From assembly GCA_050730675.1 (NCBI GenBank), contig JBOHNM010000187.1, forward strand, positions 1 through 6,950: DNA of 6,950 nt, written 5' to 3'. The translations under genes were made by a program, and so were the position numbers. Below are positions 1 through 4,938 of this stretch, piece after piece. Every line of letters begins with the position of its first letter. Positions within the stretch are counted from its first letter, which is position 1. The notes beneath the pieces were generated by a model, which was not told the DNA's origin, did not search any database, and was given only the letters and a program-made list of their open reading frames with translations. Source of the DNA: JBOHNM01 sp050730675. Lineage in GTDB: Bacteria; Planctomycetota; Phycisphaerae; Phycisphaerales; UBA1924.

Positions 1-535
1 CACGGGGAGCGCCGGGTATCAATCCAGCGCGATTCAGTTGTACAACTCCGCCGGCCAGGTAGCGGGGTTCTCGCAGCGGATCACCGGCGTAGACACGGTG
101 ATCGGCGGCAACGGTCGGGACACGTGGTACTTTGACACGGTCACTCTTCTCACGAGCGCCGTCATCGGCAGCATCCGCACCAGCGACAACTACGCGTACT
201 CGACCGCGACCATCCTCACCGAAGGCGGTTTTCTGCTCGGCAACTACTTGCACTTCGCGGGCGGGCTCGGCGACGGCGAGCAGCGTGCCTTCATTTTCCG
301 ACCCGACCTTGGCATGACCGACCTGGGCAACCTCGTCACCGGCGGCCTGACGCCCAATGGCTGGAGCACGCTTCAGAACCCGATATTCTCCGACGCCCTC
401 ACCACAATCGTCGGTTACGGCTATGTGAACGGGCAGACGAGCGGGCAGAGCGCCTTTGTGATGTCGATTCCTGCGCCCGGCGCGGCCGCGGCTTTGGGCC
501 TTTATGGCTTGCTTTCGATACGTCGCCGCCGTTAA
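1..535 (+). CDS. Secreted HAF-repeat-like protein with PEP-CTERM-like sorting tail (5' end missing)
   Basis: The frame is open from base 2 to a TAA stop at 533-535, so this is the last 177 residues of a protein that starts left of the window; the TTG at 38 is internal. The visible part carries HAF-type repeat signatures: NSAGQVAGFS near the start, AFIFRPDLGMTDLGNL in the middle, and IVGYGYVNGQTSGQSAFVM near the end. These resemble the 'GQVVG.S / AF.W..G.MTDLG' units of probable extracellular HAF-repeat proteins. The C-terminus, coded from about 464, reads SIPAPG, then a short hydrophobic stretch (AAAALGLYGLL), then an arginine run, RRRR. This is the layout of a PEP-CTERM/exosortase sorting signal, with PAPG replacing the usual PEP. 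By family knowledge such tails lead to membrane insertion, cleavage and surface attachment. The role is unknown; surface or extracellular location is inferred. It is the first of three consecutive genes for exported proteins. Confidence 0.72.
   Translation, partial: TGSAGYQSSAIQLYNSAGQVAGFSQRITGVDTVIGGNGRDTWYFDTVTLLTSAVIGSIRTSDNYAYSTATILTEGGFLLGNYLHFAGGLGDGEQRAFIFRPDLGMTDLGNLVTGGLTPNGWSTLQNPIFSDALTTIVGYGYVNGQTSGQSAFVMSIPAPGAAAALGLYGLLSIRRRR
464..532 (+). other. PEP-CTERM-like C-terminal sorting signal (PAPG variant)
   Basis: The last 23 codons of the first gene encode SIPAPG, an Ala/Leu/Gly hydrophobic segment and four arginines before the stop. The three-part order (Pro-rich motif, transmembrane stretch, basic end) is that of exosortase or archaeosortase substrates. 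The Glu of the classical PEP motif is absent. I recall PAPG/PTPG forms as common in Phycisphaerae, but no exosortase gene is in view. Confidence 0.65.
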
Positions 536-703
536 TCCCCTCCACTGGTCCACAACCGCCATACGGAATGCGATCTCAGGATGAACCGACCTCCTGCGCG
601 ATGTGGATGAGTCGTGAATCGCAGCAAAACCGCGCGAGGGCGTTTCGCTTATGGCCGGATAGCGCATACTGCTCCTCGACGGGTTCCCTACTTCGGGCCC
701 GCT

Positions 704-740
704 CGCCGCGGAGCGCGGCGGTCACGCACGGCTTTTTTTT
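704..740 (+). terminator. GC hairpin followed by T8 (possible terminator or attenuator)
   Basis: CGCCGCG (704-710) and CGCGGCG (714-720) form a perfect 7-bp stem with a 3-nt GAG loop. A competing 5-bp stem, CGCTC (700-704) with GAGCG (711-715), shares bases with it. Eight consecutive Ts follow at 733-740, unusual in DNA this GC-rich. The 12-nt gap between stem and T run is longer than in a textbook intrinsic terminator. The T run ends only 4 nt before the ribosome binding site of the next gene. It could end transcription of the upstream gene or act on the beta-helix leader. Confidence 0.3.
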
Positions 741-744
741 CAAC

Positions 745-748
745 GGAG
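745..748 (+). promoter_or_regulatory. Ribosome binding site of the beta-helix gene
   Basis: GGAG lies 8 nt upstream of the ATG at 757. It decides the start in favour of 757 over ATGs further upstream (such as 568), which lack such a site. Confidence 0.6.
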
Positions 749-756
749 CGTGTCTC

Positions 757-1776
757 ATGAACAGCCGAGTTCGCAACCTCACCATCTCCACGATCACCAT
801 CCTGCTGGTCAGCGCCGCGTGGCTGGGCGCCGGGCCGCTGAACCCGCCGGCGGGGTCGGTGTCGCCCTCGTACAAGACGTTGAGCGAGATTGAGCCGCGG
901 ATCGCGGTCAATGCGGCCAATACGCCGCCGGGCGTGGACAGCCTGTTCAAGATCACCCAGCCGGGGTCGTACTACCTGACGGGGAACATCGTGGGTGTCG
1001 CCGCCAAGCACGGGATTGACATCTCGGTGTCGGGGGTGACGCTGGACCTCAACGGGTTTGACGTGGTGGGCGTCCCCGGGTCGCTGGACGGGGTCTTCGG
1101 GTCCAACGCGCCGACGGTGAATATCACGGTGCGCAACGGCTCGGTGCGGAACTGGGGCGGCAACGGCGTGAATGTCTTCAACGCGGGGAGCAACACGATT
1201 GTGGAGGGGATCACGGCCTACCAGAACGGCGGCGTCGGGGTCTTCGGCGGCTTCGGGGGGATCGTCACGCGCTGCACGGCGTACGCCAACGGCGGCAACG
1301 GCATCCACGCGGGGTCGGCCACGACGGTCATCGGGTGCTCGGCGTTCACGAATACCGGCTCGGGGATCGCGGTGGGCGCGGGGAGCACGGTGATGCAGTG
1401 CGCCACGCGGTTCAACACCGTGGACGGCATTGTCGCGTTCCGCGGGTGCCTGATCAAGGACAACACCTGCGCCAGCAACGGCGTGAACGCCGGCAACGGG
1501 GCGGGCATCCATGTGACGGATGTGGACAACCGCATCGAAGGGAACAACTGCACGCAGGCGGACCGCGGCATCGATGTGGACGTGGGCGGCAACATCATCA
1601 TCGGCAACACGTGCTCGGGGAACACGACCGACTGGGACATCGCCGCCAACAACATCTACGGGCCGATCATCGACCGGCGGATCCCGGGCACGGTGGTGTC
1701 GACGCCGGCCGTGACGGGCTTCAACGCCGCGAGCACGCTGGGGTCAACGGACCCGAGCGCGAACTACTCGTATTGA
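757..1776 (+). CDS. Secreted right-handed parallel beta-helix repeat protein
   Basis: A 339-residue protein of unknown function. The ATG at 757 is chosen because GGAG precedes it by 8 nt and because it opens directly into a signal peptide: basic MNSRVR, a hydrophobic core (STITILLVSAAWLG), and likely cleavage around residues 25-27. After a leader (YKTLSEIEPRI, then FKITQPGSYYLTGNI) comes a start of helix, GVTLDLNGFDVVG. From about residue 125 to 300 there are coils of roughly 21-27 residues rich in G, N, V and I, typical of NosD/pectate-lyase-like beta-helices (PbH1 repeats). Cysteines 173, 194, 215, 238, 265 and 286 occupy the same position in successive coils, and Asn (Asp once) recurs 3-5 residues later. 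The C-terminus (about 305-339) is a non-repeat cap ending SANYSY, with no sorting tail. I recall similar Phycisphaerae proteins with the GPLNPPAG and TLDLNGFD motifs. No catalytic residues are evident; binding polysaccharide or acting at the surface is a guess. It sits between two other exported-protein genes on the same strand. Confidence 0.82.
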   Translation: MNSRVRNLTISTITILLVSAAWLGAGPLNPPAGSVSPSYKTLSEIEPRIAVNAANTPPGVDSLFKITQPGSYYLTGNIVGVAAKHGIDISVSGVTLDLNGFDVVGVPGSLDGVFGSNAPTVNITVRNGSVRNWGGNGVNVFNAGSNTIVEGITAYQNGGVGVFGGFGGIVTRCTAYANGGNGIHAGSATTVIGCSAFTNTGSGIAVGAGSTVMQCATRFNTVDGIVAFRGCLIKDNTCASNGVNAGNGAGIHVTDVDNRIEGNNCTQADRGIDVDVGGNIIIGNTCSGNTTDWDIAANNIYGPIIDRRIPGTVVSTPAVTGFNAASTLGSTDPSANYSY

Positions 1777-1887
1777 GGCAGGCGCGAAACCCCCAACCTC
1801 CATCCCCCGCCCCCCCAAGTTGGTACCATCGCCCCCGCGGGGTTACCCCCGCCGCGGCCATTGGCGGCCGCGCTTGGAGGCCTTTGC
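1777..1887 (+). other. C-rich intergenic spacer (possible Rho site; G-tracts on minus strand)
   Basis: Between the beta-helix stop and the next start the + strand has C-runs at 1790-1794 (5), 1804-1808 (5), 1810-1816 (7), 1832-1836 (5) and 1846-1850 (5). The stretch 1788-1818 contains a single G. C-rich, G-poor RNA directly after a stop codon is what Rho utilisation sites look like; the complementary strand has G-tracts compatible with a G-quadruplex. Also present are the palindrome CCCCGCGGGG (1833-1842) and a 7-bp inverted repeat, CGCGGCC (1853-1859) with GGCCGCG (1866-1872). The promoter of the following gene must lie here or upstream, but no clear -35/-10 is visible. Confidence 0.35.
1876..1880 (+). 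promoter_or_regulatory. Ribosome binding site of the DUF4410-like gene
   Basis: GGAGG ends 7 nt before the ATG at 1888. It lies inside the stretch read from the alternative TTG at 1861, so it argues that 1888 is the true start. Confidence 0.7.
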
Positions 1888-2625
1888 ATGCACCTGCGTT
1901 CGTTCCCGCGTATTGGTCATTCGCTCGCCCTAGGCCTGATTTCGCTGGCCGCGCTGGCGCCGGGGGCGTGCTCGCCCAAAACCACGGTGGAACCGACGCC
2001 GCTGGCGAAGTCCGGGCGGGTGCACAACCCGTCGATCGTCTACGTGACGGACTTTTATCTCGACCCGTCGGAGATGAGCCATGACCACTCGCCGCTGCCG
2101 CGGGGGCCGCTGCGCGGGGCGGTGGACGAGCTGCGCGGCGAGGACCCCAAGACCAAGGCGGCCAAGTACGTGCGGCTGCTTTCGGAGACGATCACCGACG
2201 ACCTGAACGCGGCGAATATCCGCGCGGAGTATCGGCCGAGCGCGACGCCGCTGCGGGCGGAGATGGTGCCGGCGAACGCGAACATTCCCAGCAGCGGGTG
2301 GATCGTGGGCGGGTGGTTCAGCCGCGTGAACCAGGAGAACCGGGCGCTGGAATCGACGGTCGGCTTCGGCAGCGGCGGCGGTCAGGTGGAGATCGAGGTG
2401 GTGGTGAGCGATGCCGCGGTGGACCCGCGGGCGCCGTTCCTGGTGATCGGCAGTGAGAGCGCGGCGAAGATGATGCCGGGCGGGCTGGTGACCAAGAACC
2501 CGTACGCGATGGCGGCGAAGTTCGTGCTGAGCAAGGGGGACGGGGAGCGCGACGTGAAGGCGCAGGGGCACGCGATCGCGCAGGACCTGATCCGGTACAT
2601 CACGACGGGGAAGACGACGAAATGA
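1888..2625 (+). CDS. DUF4410-like exported protein (candidate lipoprotein)
   Basis: A 245-residue protein. The ATG at 1888 follows GGAGG at ideal spacing and starts a signal peptide: MHLRSFPRIGH, a hydrophobic core (SLALGLISLAALA), then PGAC with Cys28. Cys28 could be lipidated, but Pro at -3 is atypical for a lipobox, so ordinary secretion is possible. The mature part begins with a beta-strand (SIVYVTDFYL), followed by a helical stretch (AAKYVRLLSETITDDLNAA, about residues 90-110). Its core, residues 137-165 (GWIVGGWFSRVNQENRALE, then GFGSGGGQVE), matches my memory of the DUF4410 pattern 'l.G.f..v..GnR..R...GfG.G...v.v.v.v.D'. It ends with a basic helix, AQDLIRYITTGKTTK. DUF4410 proteins are small exported or envelope proteins of unknown biochemical role. 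The gene is convergent with the response regulator, whose stop lies 51 bp away. Confidence 0.75.
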   Translation: MHLRSFPRIGHSLALGLISLAALAPGACSPKTTVEPTPLAKSGRVHNPSIVYVTDFYLDPSEMSHDHSPLPRGPLRGAVDELRGEDPKTKAAKYVRLLSETITDDLNAANIRAEYRPSATPLRAEMVPANANIPSSGWIVGGWFSRVNQENRALESTVGFGSGGGQVEIEVVVSDAAVDPRAPFLVIGSESAAKMMPGGLVTKNPYAMAAKFVLSKGDGERDVKAQGHAIAQDLIRYITTGKTTK

Positions 2626-2676
2626 TGCGGAAGGCAGAAGGATGAAGGATGAACCGGGCAGCCGGCGGGTGAGGGA
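2626..2676. other. Convergent spacer with a 7-bp tandem repeat
   Basis: This 51-bp gap separates the converging stops of the DUF4410-like and response-regulator genes. It holds two adjacent copies of GGATGAA (2640-2653). A CCGG-GCAG-CCGG inverted repeat (2654-2665) is too short to call a terminator, and there is no T run. Confidence 0.35.
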
Positions 2677-3063
2677 CTAGGCGGGGAGCATGGCGCGGAC
2701 GCGCGAGAGCAGGTCCTGCTTGTTCACCGGCTTGGTGAGGAAAGTGGTCACGCCGGCGTCGGAGGCTTTTTCGATGTCGCTCACCTCGCCCAGGGCGGTG
2801 ACCATGATGATCGGGATGTCCCTGGTCGCGGCGTCGGCCTTGAGCTTTTTGGCGACCTGGTAGCCGCTCATCCGCGGCATCATGATGTCGAGGAGGATGA
2901 GGTCGGGCTTTTCGGCGGCGACCTTGGCGAGGGCCTCGACGCCGTCGCGGGCGGTGCGGACCTGGGCGCGGAGGTCCTCGAGGTAGGCCTCGAGGAGTTC
3001 GAGGTTCTGCTCGTGGTCATCGACGAGCAGGATCCTGGGGCCGGGTGGAAGCTTGGCAACCAT
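2677..3063 (-). CDS. Stand-alone CheY-like response regulator receiver protein
   Basis: A 128-residue single receiver domain (REC) with no output domain. All hallmark residues are present: the acidic pair D15-D16 in ILLVDDHEQN, the phospho-acceptor D59 in LILLDIMMPRMSG, T89 in IIMVTAL, the aromatic switch position F108, and K111 in the cis-Pro motif TKPV. Phosphoryl transfer from a histidine kinase to D59 and signalling by protein-protein contact are family knowledge. The sequence around the active site resembles DivK/PleD-type receivers. The start is the first possible one: an in-frame stop (TAA on the minus strand, + positions 3073-3075) lies only three codons upstream of the ATG at 3061-3063. 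No Shine-Dalgarno sequence precedes it (the minus strand reads TGCCCCC before ATG), suggesting leaderless or SD-independent initiation. No kinase gene is adjacent, so it is an orphan regulator. It is divergent from dacB across a 192-bp spacer. Confidence 0.92.
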   Translation of the reverse strand: MVAKLPPGPRILLVDDHEQNLELLEAYLEDLRAQVRTARDGVEALAKVAAEKPDLILLDIMMPRMSGYQVAKKLKADAATRDIPIIMVTALGEVSDIEKASDAGVTTFLTKPVNKQDLLSRVRAMLPA

Positions 3064-3116
3064 GGGGGCAGTTTATGGCAAGGGGGCGGGCGGCAGCGAA
3101 TCAGCAGATAACCGGA

Positions 3117-3148
3117 CCATCGGCTGGAAGCCGATGGCTCAGAGAGCC
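3117..3148. repeat. REP-like palindrome with GGCTGGAAGCC core
   Basis: CCATCGGCT (3117-3125) and AGCCGATGG (3129-3137) are perfect reverse complements with a 3-nt GGA loop. A second hairpin, GGCTC-AGA-GAGCC (3136-3148), overlaps its end by two bases. Intergenic palindromes with the same GGCTGGAAGCC centre and variable outer stem are, as I recall, dispersed in planctomycete genomes, which would make this a REP-type element. Only one copy is in this window. Confidence 0.5.
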
Positions 3149-3242
3149 TTGAATGAAGGGCCGGAACGCCCGACGCCGATGAAGGGCGGGCCAATCCGGG
3201 CCGTCGGTGCACCGGAGCGGAATCACCAGGACAATGCAGGCA

Positions 3243-3248
3243 GGGAGG
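3243..3248 (+). promoter_or_regulatory. Ribosome binding site of dacB
   Basis: GGGAGG ends 7 nt before the ATG at 3256, a strong match that fixes the dacB start. Confidence 0.75.
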
Positions 3249-3255
3249 CGGCGGC

Positions 3256-4782
3256 ATGAGCACGAACTGGGCGGCACGGATGATGGTTTCGGCGGCGCTC
3301 GCGGCGGCGATGGTGGTGGGCTGTGCGCCGGCGGTCGGGCAGCCGCTCAACCGCGAGGTGCAGTCGCTGGTCAACCTCGACAAGCTGAGCACGGTGTCGG
3401 TGGGCGTGTCGGTGGTGGATGTGGACACGCGCGAGACGGTGATCGCGCTGAACACAGGCGATGCGTTCATGCCCGCCAGCAACCTGAAGCTGCTGACGAG
3501 CGGGACGGCGCTGCTGGTGCTGGGGAAGGACTTCGAGTTCAAGACGCGGCTGGTGCGCGACGGGGACAAGCTGGTGGTGATCGGCGCGGGGGACCCGGCG
3601 TTCGCCGACCCGAAGCTGCTGGCCGAGCGGAAGCTGCCGGTGGACACGTTCTTGGACATGCTGGCCAACGCGGTGAAGCAGGCGAACTTTGTGGGGATCA
3701 AGGAGGTCGTGCTTGACGAACGCGTGTTCGATCACAACACGATCCATCCGTCGTGGCCGCGGGACCAGTTGAACCGGTGGTACTGTGCGCCGGTCGAGGG
3801 ATTGAACTTTTACACCAATGTGCTGGAGATTTTCCCGACGCCCGAGGGGCAGCTCGGGGCGCCGCCGGCGATCCGCACGAGCCCGTCGGCGAAGTGGATC
3901 GAGATCACCAACCAGGCGCGGATCGTGAAGATGGACACCAACGCGGTCGGGGCCGTGCACGGCGACGGGGACTTCCGGTTCACGTTCTTCGGGAACCTCA
4001 AGAGCACGCCGGACGAGCCGATCGAGATCACGGTGAAGCAGCCGGCGATGATGTTCGGGCGGCTGCTGGCGGACCGGCTGGGGCGGCTGGAGCTGGGGGT
4101 GAACAAGGGGACGCCGACGGTGCGGTTTGCCGCGGATGACGAAAAGATCAACTCCAAGGACGTGCTGGCGGTAGTGAGCACACGGCTCACGGATGTGCTC
4201 AAGCGGTGTAACACCGACAGCCAGAACCTGTACGCGGAAAGCCTGTGCAAGCGAGTGGGGTACGAGGTGACGGGGCAGCCGGGGAGTTGGGAAAATGGGG
4301 CCGCGGTGGTGCGGATGCAGGTGACGCAGGCGCTGGGGCCGAACCCGGGAGACCTGTTTCTTTCGGACGGATCGGGGCTGAGCAAGGACAACCGCGTGAC
4401 GCCGGGGATCCTGGCGGGGTGGCTGGCGGCGATGGCACGGGACAGCCGCAACGGGCCGACGTTCATGGAGTCGCTGGCTTCGGGGAGCGAGGGGAAGCTC
4501 GAGAAGCGGTTCAAGGACAAGAAGCTCGTGGGCGACGTGCGGGCCAAGACGGGGTACATCAACAACTCGATGTGCCTGTCGGGGTATGTCACCAACGACC
4601 AGACTGGGCGGCGGGTGGCGTTCTCGATCCTCGTCAACGGGCAGCGGGGCGCGCCGCTGAACACGCGCGACGCCAAGAAGTTCCACGAGGATGTGGTGGC
4701 GGCGGTGGACAAGTGGCTGGCGCGGCAGGCGCCGCGGGCGAAGAAGCCGGCTGAGGAAGTGCAGCCGGCGATGGGGGGATGA
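3256..4782 (+). CDS. dacB: D-alanyl-D-alanine carboxypeptidase/endopeptidase, PBP4 type (peptidase S13)
   Basis: A 508-residue low-molecular-mass penicillin-binding protein that cleaves the terminal D-Ala of stem peptides and/or D-Ala-mDAP cross-links in peptidoglycan, outside the cytoplasmic membrane. All active-site motifs are visible: SxxK as S75-N-L-K78 (nucleophile S75), SxN as S322-Q-N324, and KTG at 431-433; the S13-typical DGSGLS is at 371-376. The 247-residue gap from SxxK to SxN and the 109-residue gap from SxN to KTG match class C type A enzymes (about 244 and 111 in E. coli PBP4), so the extra domains inside the transpeptidase fold are present. The N-terminus (residues 1-22) is a signal peptide ending V-V-G-C23, a good lipobox; cleavage near AVGQ29 by signal peptidase I is the alternative. 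The C-terminus has a short Lys/Glu/Pro-rich tail. Strong ribosome binding site; divergent from the response regulator and convergent with the UbiD-family gene. Confidence 0.94.
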   Translation: MSTNWAARMMVSAALAAAMVVGCAPAVGQPLNREVQSLVNLDKLSTVSVGVSVVDVDTRETVIALNTGDAFMPASNLKLLTSGTALLVLGKDFEFKTRLVRDGDKLVVIGAGDPAFADPKLLAERKLPVDTFLDMLANAVKQANFVGIKEVVLDERVFDHNTIHPSWPRDQLNRWYCAPVEGLNFYTNVLEIFPTPEGQLGAPPAIRTSPSAKWIEITNQARIVKMDTNAVGAVHGDGDFRFTFFGNLKSTPDEPIEITVKQPAMMFGRLLADRLGRLELGVNKGTPTVRFAADDEKINSKDVLAVVSTRLTDVLKRCNTDSQNLYAESLCKRVGYEVTGQPGSWENGAAVVRMQVTQALGPNPGDLFLSDGSGLSKDNRVTPGILAGWLAAMARDSRNGPTFMESLASGSEGKLEKRFKDKKLVGDVRAKTGYINNSMCLSGYVTNDQTGRRVAFSILVNGQRGAPLNTRDAKKFHEDVVAAVDKWLARQAPRAKKPAEEVQPAMGG

Positions 4783-4938
4783 GGGGAGAAGGCACTGGGC
4801 ACGCGAACAGGCGAACAGGCGATCAGGCGATCAGACGATCAGACGATCAGACGATCAGACGATCAGACGATCAGACGATCAGACGATCAGACGATCAGAC
4901 GATCAGACGATCAGACGATCAGACGATCAGACGTGAGG
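4783..4938. other. Convergent dacB/UbiD spacer, mostly tandem repeat
   Basis: This 156-bp spacer lies between the converging stop codons. Apart from about 20 bp after dacB and 8 bp before the UbiD-family stop, it is entirely the 8-bp repeat listed separately. No conventional hairpin plus T-run terminator is visible for either gene. Confidence 0.6.
4803..4930. repeat. Tandem array of 16 octamers (consensus ACGATCAG)
   Basis: There are sixteen contiguous 8-bp units with no interruption: two GCGAACAG, two GCGATCAG, then twelve identical ACGATCAG (4835-4930), followed by a partial ACG. Variation is graded from left to right, with one base changing at each step, as expected from slippage expansion at the right side. 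The 14 right-hand units each contain GATC, a possible methylation site, and neighbouring GATCs can form 4-bp hairpins with an AGAC loop. All three + frames stay open through the array (peptide repeat TIRRSDDQ), whereas every minus-strand frame meets a TGA. It is not CRISPR: there are no spacers. Confidence 0.97.

Larger units (their letters stand above)
536..756 (+). other. Intergenic leader region upstream of the beta-helix gene
   Basis: This 221-bp spacer has no convincing gene. The open frame through it merely continues the beta-helix frame upstream and has neither a Shine-Dalgarno site nor protein-like composition. It contains several short inverted repeats: TGCGAT (569-574) with ATCGCA (618-623), enclosing CAGGA (577-581) with TCCTG (592-596), then the 7-bp hairpin at 704-720 and T8 at 733-740. 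CATACT at 665-670 is a weak -10 look-alike with no good -35. The promoter of the beta-helix gene probably lies here, but I cannot place it. Confidence 0.4.
3064..3255. other. Divergent intergenic region between the response regulator and dacB
   Basis: This 192-bp region must carry promoters for both flanking genes unless they are read from further away. On the minus strand CATAAA (+ 3072-3077) is a weak -10 match 8 nt before the response-regulator ATG. On the + strand GACAAT (3230-3235) is a weak -10 match. Neither has a good -35. The centre holds the palindrome at 3117-3137, an overlapping 5-bp hairpin at 3136-3148, and two copies of ATGAAGGGC spaced 26 bp apart (3153-3161 and 3179-3187). 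Confidence 0.4.

Noticed and set aside
719..740. Cyclic-di-GMP-I (GEMM) riboswitch, because of the string GGTCACGCAC
   Set aside because: The downstream conserved elements and the paired aptamer stems are missing; the match is a short chance string.
568..756. Upstream extension of the beta-helix gene to an ATG at 568
   Set aside because: It has no ribosome binding site, and the 63 extra residues would bury the signal peptide that starts at 757.
688..1512. 274-codon minus-strand frame across the beta-helix gene
   Set aside because: It is a low-complexity Arg/Ala/His-rich translation opposite a gene with a clear signal peptide and repeats.
1861..1887. TTG start at 1861 for the DUF4410-like gene
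   Set aside because: The GGAGG and 7-nt spacing before the ATG at 1888, and the signal peptide beginning there, favour 1888.
3223..4686. 487-codon minus-strand frame opposite dacB
   Set aside because: It is antisense to dacB, with an Arg/His/Pro-rich composition and no domain; the + frame has all S13 motifs.
4803..4930. CRISPR array
   Set aside because: The units are 8 bp and directly abutting with no spacers, and no cas genes are nearby.
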